64,000 nucleotides of DNA from SIG440 sp045587485 (GTDB lineage Bacteria > Bacillota > Clostridia > Monoglobales > Monoglobaceae), in the NCBI GenBank assembly GCA_045587485.1, contig JAZNCI010000018.1:124001-188000 (forward strand), in the 5' to 3' direction. This document shows, in pieces, positions 1 to 9,555 of the stretch. The position numbers and the translations under genes are program-made. Below the pieces are notes generated by a model, which made no database searches, was not told the DNA's origin, and saw nothing but the letters and a program-made list of their open reading frames with translations. Every line of letters begins with the position of its first letter. The stretch's first letter is position 1.

Positions 1-1142
1 ATATCCTCCTCCGACGCTGTTGAATAGTTCATACGGAAGGTGCTGTATGTCGCCTTGTCATCAATCATACAAGACGTACCAGGAACAAAAGCAACATTTT
101 TATCAAGAGCACGTTTCATCAGTTCCTTGCTGTCGTAGCCATCTGGCATTGTGCAGTAAAGAAACAATCCGCCCTCGGGACAGGTATGCTCAACAGATAC
201 AGGGAAATATTTATCCATACAATCCATCATCAATTTGCACTTTTTGCCGTAAGCCGCCCGAAGCTTTGCGATATGCTCATCTATTGAATAACGTGTTACA
301 AATTCGTATGCAATCATCTGTGAAAGCACATTAGTGTGAACATCCTCGGTCTGCTTGCAGATAATCATTCTCTCAAGCAATGGTGCCGGAGCAGATGTAA
401 AACCAAGACGCATACCGGGGGCTAAGATTTTTGAAAACGAGCCAAAGTAGATAACTCTGCCATCCTTATCCATCGACTTGAATGTGGGAACCTCTTCACC
501 GCTGAATCTCAGTTCACCATAGGGATTGTCTTCGTAAATAAGAAAGTCGTATTTTTCAGCAAGCTCCAATATCTTCTTTCTCTTTTCCAAAGAAATTGTA
601 ATGCCCGAAGGATTTTGAAACGTTGAAATAGTATAAAGCAGTTTCACATTAGGATGTGCCTTTAAAGTTTCCTCTAATTCTTTGGTGTCAATACCATCCG
701 AAAGAACAGGGACGCCATAAAGCTCTGCATTGAAAGAACGGAAACAGTTAAGACCGCCAATAAAGCTGGGCTCTTCGCATATTATACCGTCACCTGGGTT
801 TATAAGTGATTTGGTAGCAAGGTCAATACCCTGCTGACCGCCGCTGACAATAATTACATCATCGGAATCTGTTATAACCCCCTGACTCACCAGACGATTT
901 TTTGTCCATTCTCTAAGGGGTGCATAACCCTCTGTTACACCATATTGCAACGCCACGTTTCCCTGATTTTCAAGAATTTCCTTTGCAATTTCTGCAAACT
1001 CTTTCTTTGGAAAAAGTGCAGGGTCGGGAGCACCGCCTGCAAAGCTGATGATGCCGGGTTTTGCAAGCAGTTTAAAAATTTCACGGATTGCTGATGCCTC
1101 AAGACGCTTTACCTTATCCGAAAATTTTGTTGTTATATCCAT
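1..1142 (-). CDS. PLP-dependent aminotransferase (class I/II), C-terminus cut off by window edge
   Basis: About 380 codons are visible, from the ATG at 1142, preceded by an AAGGA-type ribosome binding site, to the left edge, with no stop reached. The protein has the fold type I aminotransferase pattern: a substrate-side segment IISFAGGAPDP near residue 30, QNPSGITIS near residue 180, and the PLP-binding lysine in GSFSKILAPGMRLG near residue 238. It most resembles the 2-aminoadipate/LysN-like branch that uses 2-oxoglutarate or glutamate as amino partner. There is no N-terminal winged-helix domain, so it is an enzyme, not a MocR regulator. It lies 12 bases after gltX and is probably the distal gene of that operon. 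The exact substrate cannot be read from sequence. Confidence 0.9.
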   Translation of the reverse strand, partial: MDITTKFSDKVKRLEASAIREIFKLLAKPGIISFAGGAPDPALFPKKEFAEIAKEILENQGNVALQYGVTEGYAPLREWTKNRLVSQGVITDSDDVIIVSGGQQGIDLATKSLINPGDGIICEEPSFIGGLNCFRSFNAELYGVPVLSDGIDTKELEETLKAHPNVKLLYTISTFQNPSGITISLEKRKKILELAEKYDFLIYEDNPYGELRFSGEEVPTFKSMDKDGRVIYFGSFSKILAPGMRLGFTSAPAPLLERMIICKQTEDVHTNVLSQMIAYEFVTRYSIDEHIAKLRAAYGKKCKLMMDCMDKYFPVSVEHTCPEGGLFLYCTMPDGYDSKELMKRALDKNVAFVPGTSCMIDDKATYSTFRMNYSTASEED

Positions 1143-1154
1143 TTATATCATTCC

Positions 1155-2609
1155 TTACCTTGATAATTTTTCAATTCCAATTTTTATACGTCTGATAGTT
1201 TCGTCCTTGCCCAAAATATATGCAAGTTCTACACCGCCGCCGGGTGTAAATGCCTTGCCCGATACCGCAACACGTACAGGCCACAGAATTCTGCCGTTTT
1301 TAAGTTCAAGCTTTTCAACCAAAGCAATCAGTTCATCGTGAATGTTTTCCTTTGTCCAGTCACCTATTCCTTCAAGGACGGGAAGAACTGCCACAAGTGC
1401 CTCCAGAGAGTTTTCAGGGTTGGTTTTCATCTTTTTATGGGTGTAAAGCTCGTTGTCATATTCAGGCAGTTTGTCAAAGAAATCAACCTGTTCAGGAATA
1501 TCCGAGAGCTTTTCGCATCTTGGCTGCAAAAGCTCTGAAACCTCTTTCAAATCAATATCAGGTTTTGTGATAACACCATCATAATATGAAAGTGCCATTT
1601 CGTGGAATTTTTCAGTTGTAAGCTCTCTGATATACTCGCCATTGAGCCATGCAAGTTTCTTTTCATCAAATATTGCAGGCGATTTACTTATACCCTTAAC
1701 ATCAAACGCCTCAATAAGCTCCTCGATTGTGAACTTTTCTCGTTCGTCACCGGGTGCCCAGCCAAGAAGGGCAATGTAGTTTACAATTGCTTCCTTCAGA
1801 TATCCCTTGGCAATAAAATCCTCATATGATGCATCGCCGTGACGCTTTGACAGCTTGTTGTTTGCATCCTTCATAACCGGTGATACGTGGACATATTTGG
1901 GAATTTCCCAACCAAATGCCTCGTACAAAAGGTTGTATTTGGGGGTTGATGAAAGATACTCACTGCCACGAATGATGTGTGAAATCTGCATCAAATGGTC
2001 ATCAATAACATTTGCAAAGTTATATGTGGGCAGACCGTCTGCCTTGAGAAGAACATTATCGTCAAGAATTGCATTTTCAACAGAGATTTCGCCAAAAACC
2101 TCATCGTGAAAGGTGGTCTTGCCGTACTTTGGCATCTTCTGGCGTATAACGTAGGGAACTCCTGCCTTAAGTTTTTCTTCAATTTCTTCTTTAGACAGCT
2201 TGCTGCAAAGACCGTCATACTTGGTAGGAACCTTCATAACTGTCTGTTGCTGACGCAAATCCTCCAAGCGTTCCTTATCACAGAAACAATAATATGCGTG
2301 GCCTAATTCAACCAGCTTTTCGGCATATTCTTTATATATTCCTCGTCTTTCACTCTGTATATAAGGACCAAATCCACCATCCTTATCGGGACCTTCATCG
2401 TGGATAAGACCGGTGTCTGCCATAGTTCTGTATATAACATCAACCGCACCTTCGACATATCTTTCCTGGTCGGTATCCTCAATTCTAAGGATAAACTTTC
2501 CGTCATTAGCTTTTGCAAGAAGATATGCATAAAGGGCTGTTCTGAGATTTCCTATATGCATATAACCTGTGGGACTTGGTGCAAATCTTGTTCTAACTTC
2601 ATTACTCAT
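1155..2609 (-). CDS. gltX: Glutamyl-tRNA synthetase
   Basis: Class I aminoacyl-tRNA synthetase of 484 residues, the normal length for bacterial GluRS. It charges tRNA-Glu (and in many Bacillota also tRNA-Gln, followed by amidation). The N-terminus RFAPSPTGYMHIGNLRTALY carries the HIGH-type signature (HIGN), and the KMSKS-type loop is seen as KLSKRHGD near residue 250. The C-terminal half is the helical anticodon-binding region. It sits 15 bases downstream of hpt in the same direction, in the long yybS-to-aminotransferase operon. No T-box leader precedes it. Confidence 0.97.
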   Translation of the reverse strand: MSNEVRTRFAPSPTGYMHIGNLRTALYAYLLAKANDGKFILRIEDTDQERYVEGAVDVIYRTMADTGLIHDEGPDKDGGFGPYIQSERRGIYKEYAEKLVELGHAYYCFCDKERLEDLRQQQTVMKVPTKYDGLCSKLSKEEIEEKLKAGVPYVIRQKMPKYGKTTFHDEVFGEISVENAILDDNVLLKADGLPTYNFANVIDDHLMQISHIIRGSEYLSSTPKYNLLYEAFGWEIPKYVHVSPVMKDANNKLSKRHGDASYEDFIAKGYLKEAIVNYIALLGWAPGDEREKFTIEELIEAFDVKGISKSPAIFDEKKLAWLNGEYIRELTTEKFHEMALSYYDGVITKPDIDLKEVSELLQPRCEKLSDIPEQVDFFDKLPEYDNELYTHKKMKTNPENSLEALVAVLPVLEGIGDWTKENIHDELIALVEKLELKNGRILWPVRVAVSGKAFTPGGGVELAYILGKDETIRRIKIGIEKLSR

Positions 2610-2624
2610 TATCTTTTCCTCCGT

Positions 2625-3152
2625 TTATTGTTCTATGTAACCGATATATGGTAAATTTCTGTATTTTTCTGCATAATCAAGGCCATAGCCTATTACAAAC
2701 TTATCGGGAATTTCAAAGCCCAGATAGTCTACCTTTACATCACAAACTCTTCTGTCAGGCTTGCTAAGGCAAGAACAAAGCTCCAATGTTTTTGGCTCTC
2801 TGTCGCAAAGCATTCTTAATACCTCTTTCATGGTATATCCGCTGTCAATTATATCTTCAACAAGCAGAACATTTTCGCCCTTGATATCTTTTTCGATATC
2901 CTTGGTAATTTTAACAGTTCCTGAACTTTCTGTGCATGAACCATAACTTGAGGCTTTAAGGAAATACACCTCGGTATCAAGAGTAATCTTTTTTAGTAAA
3001 TCGCTCATAAACATAAACGCCCCCTTAAGAACGCCTACAACTATCAGCCTTTCGCCCTTATATTTACTATTGATTTCATCCGCAATTTCTGACACTCTTT
3101 TTTTAAGTGCAGCTTCATCAATTAACACCTTGTGTTTGTTCAATGTTACCAT
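2625..3152 (-). CDS. hpt: Hypoxanthine phosphoribosyltransferase
   Basis: Purine salvage enzyme of 175 residues that converts hypoxanthine (and usually guanine) plus PRPP to IMP or GMP in the cytoplasm. The PRPP-binding loop is clear as NVLLVEDIIDSGYTM near residues 94-108, and the C-terminal LGFEIPDKFVIGYGLDY block is typical of the family. The start at 3152 gives the usual N-terminus with VLIDEAALKKRV, but it overlaps the end of tilS by 35 bases, consistent with translational coupling. The tilS-hpt pair is common in Bacillota, where ftsH usually follows; here gltX follows instead. Confidence 0.96.
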   Translation of the reverse strand: MVTLNKHKVLIDEAALKKRVSEIADEINSKYKGERLIVVGVLKGAFMFMSDLLKKITLDTEVYFLKASSYGSCTESSGTVKITKDIEKDIKGENVLLVEDIIDSGYTMKEVLRMLCDREPKTLELCSCLSKPDRRVCDVKVDYLGFEIPDKFVIGYGLDYAEKYRNLPYIGYIEQ

Positions 3153-4551
3153 ATTCTATCACCAATGCCCTCTCTGTTTCATTCGTAACTTTATATTTTT
3201 CACTCACCCGACTACCCACAATCGCAAGAACCTCTGTCCCTGTGCAAAGCAGGGGAATTCTGTCACGGTCCTGCTTTGGTATTTTGGCATCAATGAGTAT
3301 ATTTTTTATTTTCTTTGTTTTGCCGTCGGGAAACCACACAATGCGGTCACCGCTGCGACGGTTTCTTAAAAACAACATCTGACCATCAACCAAATCGTAG
3401 CTGATTGCTGTTTCATTTACCTTGCACTTATATTCCTTTGCATTTTCAATTCTTAAAGAAATATGCTTGCCAAGTGCTTCAACAAGCACAGTTTGAAGTG
3501 GTGCAATCTCGGTAAAAAAACCGTCTGCCTCTTCAACAACATCCACGGCTGAATTTTTATCAGCAAACGATAACCATCCATACTGAACACTTGCATCAAG
3601 TCCGTCGGGTAAATTAATGCTTGCCCCCGTCTGCTTTGTCATAAGCTCAAACAGACCGTAAATATGTTTTTTCTCAAGACGTATTCCGGGCTTCGCCCCA
3701 TCTGCCGCAATCTTCAATACTCTTGCGGCAATACTCTTATCAACCATTCGAAGGCTTTCAATATGAAGTGTCACAGGTTTTTCACCCGGCAATGGATTAC
3801 AAAGTCGTGCATAGAGACGCTCAGCATAGCTGTTCAGGAAATCTGCATCTTCTGATGCATTCCGTGCCAGTCTGCACAGACTTTCCTTTATATTGGGGTT
3901 AAAATTCTGCTCAATAAATGGCAAAAGCTCGTTTCGGATTTTGTTTCGTGTATAGTCATTATCACTGTTTGTAGAATCTGTGCAAAAGCTAAGGTTATTT
4001 CCACGGCAATATGCTTCAATATCTGCCCGGGATATATCAAGAAGCGGTCTTATTACTCCATCTTCTCTTATATACGAAATTCCTTTAAGACCGTCTGTGC
4101 CTGTGCCACGGATTATCCTCATAAGCACAGTTTCAGCGTTATCATCGCTGTTATGAGCTGTTGCCGTTTTGCAAATTTTGTACTTTTGCGAAAGCTCTTT
4201 AAAAAAATCATATCTCGCAAGTCTGCCTGCCTCTTCGGTTGTCAGTTTTTTTTCAGCAGCTAACGCTGCCACATCAACCAATTTGGTAAAGACAGGTATA
4301 TCAAGGCTTTCACATAATTCAATAACAAATTTTTCATCATTGTCAGCAGCATCGCCACGCAGACAATGGTTAAGATGAGCACAATAGATGTCAAAACCCA
4401 TCGTTTTTTTCAGGGTGTTAAGTACATGGAGCATACATACAGAATCAGCACCGCCCGAAACCGCCGCAAGAATTCTGTCACCTTTATCTATCATTCCGTA
4501 TTCACAGATGGTATCCATAACCTGCTGTAAAACTGAGTTAACCTTATTCAC
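3118..4551 (-). CDS. tilS: tRNA(Ile)-lysidine synthetase
   Basis: TilS changes the wobble cytidine of the CAU-anticodon tRNA-Ile to lysidine so that it reads AUA. The PP-loop ATP-pyrophosphatase motif AAVSGGADSVCML lies near the N-terminus, followed by TAHNSDDNAETVLMRIIRGT and a C-terminal substrate-binding region. A longer frame opens at 4590, but the likely start is the GTG at 4551: it has a GGAG ribosome binding site 8 bases upstream and gives the normal TilS beginning (VNKVNSVLQQVMDTICEYGM). With this start the gene overlaps dnaB by 8 bases and has about 477 residues. Its 3' end overlaps hpt. Confidence 0.95.
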   Translation of the reverse strand: MNKVNSVLQQVMDTICEYGMIDKGDRILAAVSGGADSVCMLHVLNTLKKTMGFDIYCAHLNHCLRGDAADNDEKFVIELCESLDIPVFTKLVDVAALAAEKKLTTEEAGRLARYDFFKELSQKYKICKTATAHNSDDNAETVLMRIIRGTGTDGLKGISYIREDGVIRPLLDISRADIEAYCRGNNLSFCTDSTNSDNDYTRNKIRNELLPFIEQNFNPNIKESLCRLARNASEDADFLNSYAERLYARLCNPLPGEKPVTLHIESLRMVDKSIAARVLKIAADGAKPGIRLEKKHIYGLFELMTKQTGASINLPDGLDASVQYGWLSFADKNSAVDVVEEADGFFTEIAPLQTVLVEALGKHISLRIENAKEYKCKVNETAISYDLVDGQMLFLRNRRSGDRIVWFPDGKTKKIKNILIDAKIPKQDRDRIPLLCTGTEVLAIVGSRVSEKYKVTNETERALVIEYGNIEQTQGVN

Positions 4552-5905
4552 GGCTTCCACTCCAATTAGAAAATTTAGTAAACTCACCAAGCCAGGTCAG
4601 ATAATCAAAACCTGTTTCACCGTTTCTGTGCTTGGCAAAAATACATTTTGTCCGGTTTGGTTCCTCGGTTTCCGGATTATATGCACCCTCACGATAAAGG
4701 AACATTACCATATCAGCATCCTGCTCGATGGCACCTGATTCACGCAAGTCGCTGAGTCGCGGCTCCTTTACGTCACGGCTTTCAACCGAACGATTAAGCT
4801 GTGAAAGTGCAATAACAGGGATATTAAGGTCGTTTGCCATAATTTTAAGGCTTCGTGAAATATCCGAAATCTCTTGCTGACGGTTTCCGTCGCCTCTGGA
4901 TCTGCCACCACTGATAAGCTGTATATAGTCAATAACTACAAGCCCCAGATTATGCTCTATTTTCAGCTTTCTGCATCTTGATACAATCTCAGATACTGTA
5001 ATTGATGATGTATCATCAATATAGATATTGGCACGGCTTAAAACGTCAACCGCCTCGCCTATTTTTTCCCAATCTTCATCTTTTATATTGCCCTTTTTAA
5101 GCGATTCAGAGCTGACCATCGCCTCGCTGGAGAGCATTCTGCTGGCAACCTGTATGCCAGGCATTTCCAGATTAAATATAGCAACACAGGTTCCTGTATC
5201 AATTGCCGCATTCTGCGCAATGTTTAATGCAAAACTGGTTTTACCCATGCCCGGACGCGCGGCAATCAACACAAGCTCTGAACCATGAAGACCCGCTGTG
5301 CGCTTGTCCAGATCAATAAAACCCGTTGAGATACCCGTTACTTCCTCATCATTTTCAGAAAGCTTTGCAATCTTTTCAACAGTCTGTCCTAGGTAAGTAC
5401 GTAAATGTACCGGACCCTTGGAGCTTCGGCCCTGAGAGATGTCGATCAGCTTTTGCTCCATCTCGCCAAGAATACTATCGGCTTCTTCGTCACCGTGATA
5501 GCAGTTTTCAGCCGCCCTTTCTGAAATATGAATAATATTTCTCAAAAGTGCCTTTTGAGAAACGATTTCTGCATAGTGCTTTATGTTTCGGGTTGTGGGA
5601 ACCATGTTCATAGTTTCCATAACAAACTCAAGTCCGCCAACCGAATCAAAAACACCTCTTAGAGTAAGTTGTTCTTTTATTGTCACAATGTCAATTGGCT
5701 TTCCTAAATTATAAAGTTCAACAATCGTCTTGAAAAGCTCCTTGTTTCTTTCGATATAGAAATCATCCGCCTTACAAATGGCTATTGCATCGGGAATACA
5801 CTGCATATCAAGGAGCATAGCACCCAAAACCGACTGCTCCGCCTCACGGCTGAATGGCATCGCTCTTTCAAAACCTGTAACCACATTACCAAGCCTTTCT
5901 TCCAT
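4544..5905 (-). CDS. dnaB: Replicative DNA helicase
   Basis: Hexameric helicase of the replication fork, 453 residues. The N-terminal DnaB domain starts with PFSREAEQSVLGAMLLD. The RecA-like C-terminal domain has Walker A ARPGMGKTSFALNIA near residue 217, Walker B in LGLVVIDYIQLISGG, and the arginine-finger region FLYREGAYNPETEE. It follows rplI by 30 bases in the yybS-gdpP-rplI-dnaB order seen in Bacillus and many clostridia (where the gene is also called dnaC). There is no intein, though DnaB is a frequent intein site. Confidence 0.97.
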   Translation of the reverse strand: MEERLGNVVTGFERAMPFSREAEQSVLGAMLLDMQCIPDAIAICKADDFYIERNKELFKTIVELYNLGKPIDIVTIKEQLTLRGVFDSVGGLEFVMETMNMVPTTRNIKHYAEIVSQKALLRNIIHISERAAENCYHGDEEADSILGEMEQKLIDISQGRSSKGPVHLRTYLGQTVEKIAKLSENDEEVTGISTGFIDLDKRTAGLHGSELVLIAARPGMGKTSFALNIAQNAAIDTGTCVAIFNLEMPGIQVASRMLSSEAMVSSESLKKGNIKDEDWEKIGEAVDVLSRANIYIDDTSSITVSEIVSRCRKLKIEHNLGLVVIDYIQLISGGRSRGDGNRQQEISDISRSLKIMANDLNIPVIALSQLNRSVESRDVKEPRLSDLRESGAIEQDADMVMFLYREGAYNPETEEPNRTKCIFAKHRNGETGFDYLTWLGEFTKFSNWSGSRE

Positions 5906-5936
5906 ATATTCCCCTCCTTTGTAACTTTAAAGAATT

Positions 5937-6386
5937 CTATTTTTGTTCGGTGACATTCACTTTGAATTTTCCTGTTATCTGCGGATAAAGACGAACTAAA
6001 ACCTCTGTCGTGCCAAGAGTTTTTATTCCTTCCTTGATTTCAAATTTTCTTTTATCAATATCAATTTTATACTGGGCTTTCAGTGCTTCGGCAACATCCT
6101 TTGATGTAATTGAGCCAAACAGCTTGCCGCCTGCACCTGCCTTTGCTGAAAGATTAACTGTGATTTCCTTCATACGCTCTGCAACATTTCTTGCCTTTTC
6201 TTCTTCAACATTTCTGTGAAATGCCGCAGCCTCCCTCTTTCCTTCCAAGTCATTAAGTGCCTGTTTGTTTGCCTCAATAGCCAATCCCTTTGGCAATAAA
6301 AAGTTTCTTGCATATCCGTCACTTACATTTATAAGGTCACCCTTCTTTCCCTGTGACTTTACATCCTGAGTAAGTATTACTTTCAT
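5937..6386 (-). CDS. rplI: 50S ribosomal protein L9
   Basis: Ribosomal protein of 149 residues that binds 23S rRNA at the base of the L1 stalk. The N-terminal signature MKVILTQDVKSQGKKGDLIN and the following VSDGYARNFLLPKGLA match the family closely, and the length is standard. It lies between gdpP (31 bases upstream) and dnaB (30 bases downstream), the conserved Bacillota arrangement. Confidence 0.98.
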   Translation of the reverse strand: MKVILTQDVKSQGKKGDLINVSDGYARNFLLPKGLAIEANKQALNDLEGKREAAAFHRNVEEEKARNVAERMKEITVNLSAKAGAGGKLFGSITSKDVAEALKAQYKIDIDKRKFEIKEGIKTLGTTEVLVRLYPQITGKFKVNVTEQK

Positions 6387-6417
6387 CTATGTTCATCCTT
6401 TCCGAATTAAATTCTCT

Positions 6418-8427
6418 TTACTGATTTAAAACCTCGTCAATTGCTTCCTTCAAAAGCTTGTCGGCGTCTTCGAGCTCTATATCTTCAAGCTGAGCACCTG
6501 CAATAGTTATATGCCCGCCGCCACCAAGTTTTTCAAGTATTACCTGAACATTAATTGTTTCAAGTGAACGTCCGCTGATAACAACACGGCTGCCAGATTT
6601 AGCCAGAACAAAAGATGCCTCAATTCCTGAAATATTGAGAAGTTCATCAGCCGCCTGAGCAACTGTCACCGGCATATCGGGACATTCCTCATACAAGTAT
6701 GAAACAGCAATATTATCTTTATAAATCACTGCATTTCTTATAATTTCTGCCTTGGCAATATAGCTGTCTATGTTGGTTTTAAAAAGTCTGCGTACGCTTA
6801 CCGTATCAACACCCATACGTCTTAAATATGACGCTGCCTCGAATGTTCTGACACCCGCTTTAAATGTAAAGCCCTTTGTATCCATAAATATACCTGCATA
6901 AAGAGCCTCGGCCTCCTGCTTGGTAAGACGTTCATTATCCTGAACATATTGCAGAATTTCGGTTATCATCTCGCAGGTAGATGACGCAAATGGCTCGTGA
7001 TAGGTGAGCACGGCATTTTCGATAAAGTCCTCGCTTTTGCGGTGATGGTCAATCAGCACTACATTTTTTGCGTGTTGCAAAAGCTCGGGGCACTCAACCA
7101 TTCCCGGACGATGTACGTCAACAACAACAACCAGAGTTTCACGGTCAAAAATGTTAAGAGCCTGCTCACCGCTGATAAAGGCATCCTCATACCGTGGAAT
7201 ATTCTTGAACTCCCGTATTAAAGTTTTAGCATTGCTTGTGTTTTGGTCAATAACAATAAACGCATCCTTGCTACGGCTTTTTACACCCTTGAAAAGACCA
7301 ATTGCCGCACCCAGACTGTCCATATCCGAATTATGATGTCCCATAATTATCACCTTGCTCGAATGGTCAACCAATTCACGCAGTGCGTGTGCCACAACTC
7401 TCGCCTTAACTTTGGTTCGTTTCTCAACCTCACGAGTTTTTGCCCCGAAAAAAGTAAAGTTTACATTATCACGGATAACAACCTGATCACCGCCACGACC
7501 CAGAGCCATATCAATTGCCAGACGTGCAAATTTATCATTTTCGGCAACATCTTGTCCCGACCTGCCGACACCGATACTCAAGGTTGCAGGAATTTTATTT
7601 TCGTGGTTAATGCTCCGAACATCGTCAAGAACAGAAAACTTACCTTCGGTAATCCGTGCAAAATTTTTATTGCTGAAAAAAACTATAAACTTGTCACGCT
7701 CATACTTTCGCATAATGCCGCATCCTGATGCAACCCACGCACCAACCTTTGATTCAATCTCGCCAATAAGAGCCCCGTGGTTTGAATCGGGTGTTTCTTT
7801 CAAAACTTCATCATAGTTATCGATAATAACTATTGTTTCAATCATTCTCTCATCTTCCCGAAGCCTTGCTGTGCGCACCTCCTCGGTTTTGTCAATGAAA
7901 TATAACACAATAAGGCCATTTGGGTTGGCTGGGGATGTGTTTCCTGCCATATTCCCCCAGACTTCATAATAATTTTCACCTATTGTCAGATTAACACGGT
8001 TATGTTCCTCTGTTTCCATAAACTTACTTATCTGCAGTTCGGGAATCAATTCCTGAACAGGTTTGCCAAAAAGGTCACCAACGGAAACCGCATTCCTGAA
8101 CCAATCATTATACCAGGTTACTCTTCCCTCGGTATCGGTAATAACCAAGGGTGCAGGATAGTTGAGAAGTGAGCCTCGCGAATTGTCATTTAGACAGAAC
8201 CCCAGATGTTCTGTATACATCAAAAACTCCTTCTGGCTTTTCTGAACATGAAAAATTTCAAAGGCAATTACACCGGCAGTGATTGCCAGCTCAAAAATCG
8301 CTTCGGGTCTGCGGTTTATAGCCATAACAATACCTAAAGCAACCAACAAAGTCGCATACACGCCCAAACGTATGTATCTGCGTCGTGAATTGAAAAAAAC
8401 CTTTGCCGCTGTTTTTTCTGTTTTCAT
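6418..8427 (-). CDS. gdpP: Cyclic-di-AMP phosphodiesterase GdpP
   Basis: Membrane-bound c-di-AMP phosphodiesterase of 669 residues. Two hydrophobic segments near residues 18-60 anchor it; a PAS domain follows (about 75-185), then a degenerate GGDEF domain whose active-site loop reads GRGGDQVVI, then the DHH domain with IMGHHNSDMDSLGAAIG and VVLIDHHRKSED, and a DHHA1 domain ending in GGGGHITIAGAQ. The metal-binding His and Asp residues are present, so the enzyme should be active. It acts on c-di-AMP, which controls potassium and osmolyte balance and cell-wall stress. It is 19 bases downstream of the yybS-like gene. Confidence 0.96.
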   Translation of the reverse strand: MKTEKTAAKVFFNSRRRYIRLGVYATLLVALGIVMAINRRPEAIFELAITAGVIAFEIFHVQKSQKEFLMYTEHLGFCLNDNSRGSLLNYPAPLVITDTEGRVTWYNDWFRNAVSVGDLFGKPVQELIPELQISKFMETEEHNRVNLTIGENYYEVWGNMAGNTSPANPNGLIVLYFIDKTEEVRTARLREDERMIETIVIIDNYDEVLKETPDSNHGALIGEIESKVGAWVASGCGIMRKYERDKFIVFFSNKNFARITEGKFSVLDDVRSINHENKIPATLSIGVGRSGQDVAENDKFARLAIDMALGRGGDQVVIRDNVNFTFFGAKTREVEKRTKVKARVVAHALRELVDHSSKVIIMGHHNSDMDSLGAAIGLFKGVKSRSKDAFIVIDQNTSNAKTLIREFKNIPRYEDAFISGEQALNIFDRETLVVVVDVHRPGMVECPELLQHAKNVVLIDHHRKSEDFIENAVLTYHEPFASSTCEMITEILQYVQDNERLTKQEAEALYAGIFMDTKGFTFKAGVRTFEAASYLRRMGVDTVSVRRLFKTNIDSYIAKAEIIRNAVIYKDNIAVSYLYEECPDMPVTVAQAADELLNISGIEASFVLAKSGSRVVISGRSLETINVQVILEKLGGGGHITIAGAQLEDIELEDADKLLKEAIDEVLNQ

Positions 8428-8446
8428 TGGAAATCACCTCCAAGCT

Positions 8447-9433
8447 CTATTCCCCGGCAGTGCCGAGTTTTCTGAAATCTCTTTTGCTGTCCAGGATTCC
8501 CACAATAACCAATCCCAGAACAATATACAACATAAATGCTCCGCAAAAAATAAATATTGCTGCATAAATACCAAACCTTGCCCATGCAGATTTTATTTTG
8601 CCCTTAAGCTTGAAATCAGAAAATGAAAATCCACATATACCGATAATTGTATATAGAATAAATACAAGGTTTGCCATCACCGAGCCAAACACCGTGCCTG
8701 TTCCTGAAAAAATAAATATCAGGTAGCATATAATGGCAATAGTAGACATACTTGCCGGCGCCTTAATCTGTGAAAAAGGTACCGTCTCAATTGTTGTCAG
8801 CTTTGCCCTTTTGATAACAAAACCACAAAATCTCATTATCAAATATCCCTCTGCCATAGATATAACAACAACAAATGACGGCATATAAAGCCTGATGAGC
8901 TGTTCTGTTTGTTGCAACATAAGGTCTGTAAAATTCTCTGCAGAAATGTTTCCGCTAAGAACACCTGTTTCTTCCGTTGCCTGCATCATAGCATCAAGCA
9001 TAGCCTTTGAGCTTTCTAACGCTTGAGTCAGCATCTCGTCTATGCCATCAGCCAAAAACAGTTCAAACACCAGAAGTTCAACCAACCATCCAACACAAAC
9101 TGTTATACAGGTGGCAAAAAGCGCCGTGAAAAAGGAATATTTTTTTCCCAATGCATATCCGGCAACTCCACCCGGCAAAACGGACATCAAGACAACCGAA
9201 ATTGCCGAAAGCACATCGCCCGTAATCAACACCGCAACTGCAAAAATTGATATCAATGCAGGAATTGTAACCTTAAAACCGTTTCGTGCCGCAAGCGCCG
9301 CCAGAGGAACACCGCAGGCAAATGTACCTATTATCGAAAAGAACGGTACAAACCTTGTAGCCAGGATAAGCACTGCAGTAAGTGCAACCATCATCGCGCC
9401 TTCTCTGAGTGCCTTTGTTTTGTTGTTTTTCAT
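8447..9433 (-). CDS. yybS: YybS-like multi-span membrane protein (DUF2232)
   Basis: Protein of 328 residues with several long hydrophobic stretches (for example around residues 15-70, 70-130, 185-210 and 225-310). This and its place directly before gdpP, rplI and dnaB identify it as the YybS/DUF2232 family. Members resemble the S components of ECF transporters in topology, but no substrate is established. It is the first gene of the operon, downstream of the promoter at 9508-9536. Confidence 0.85.
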   Translation of the reverse strand: MKNNKTKALREGAMMVALTAVLILATRFVPFFSIIGTFACGVPLAALAARNGFKVTIPALISIFAVAVLITGDVLSAISVVLMSVLPGGVAGYALGKKYSFFTALFATCITVCVGWLVELLVFELFLADGIDEMLTQALESSKAMLDAMMQATEETGVLSGNISAENFTDLMLQQTEQLIRLYMPSFVVVISMAEGYLIMRFCGFVIKRAKLTTIETVPFSQIKAPASMSTIAIICYLIFIFSGTGTVFGSVMANLVFILYTIIGICGFSFSDFKLKGKIKSAWARFGIYAAIFIFCGAFMLYIVLGLVIVGILDSKRDFRKLGTAGE

Positions 9434-9507
9434 TGAATTTCACCTTTAATATCATAGCATATCTTAAAAAAGCATACTATATGCCACATTTTACAGTATA
9501 TTATGTT

Positions 9508-9536
9508 ATTATACCAAACATCTGTATATTTTTCAA
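9508..9536 (-). promoter_or_regulatory. Sigma-A promoter of the yybS-gdpP-rplI-dnaB-tilS-hpt-gltX operon
   Basis: On the minus strand a -35 box TTGAAA (9531-9536) is followed after 17 bases by a perfect -10 box TATAAT (9508-9513). Transcription would start near 9500, giving a leader of about 65 bases before the yybS ATG at 9433. Confidence 0.8.
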
Positions 9537-9555
9537 CAGTTTACGCATAAAATTT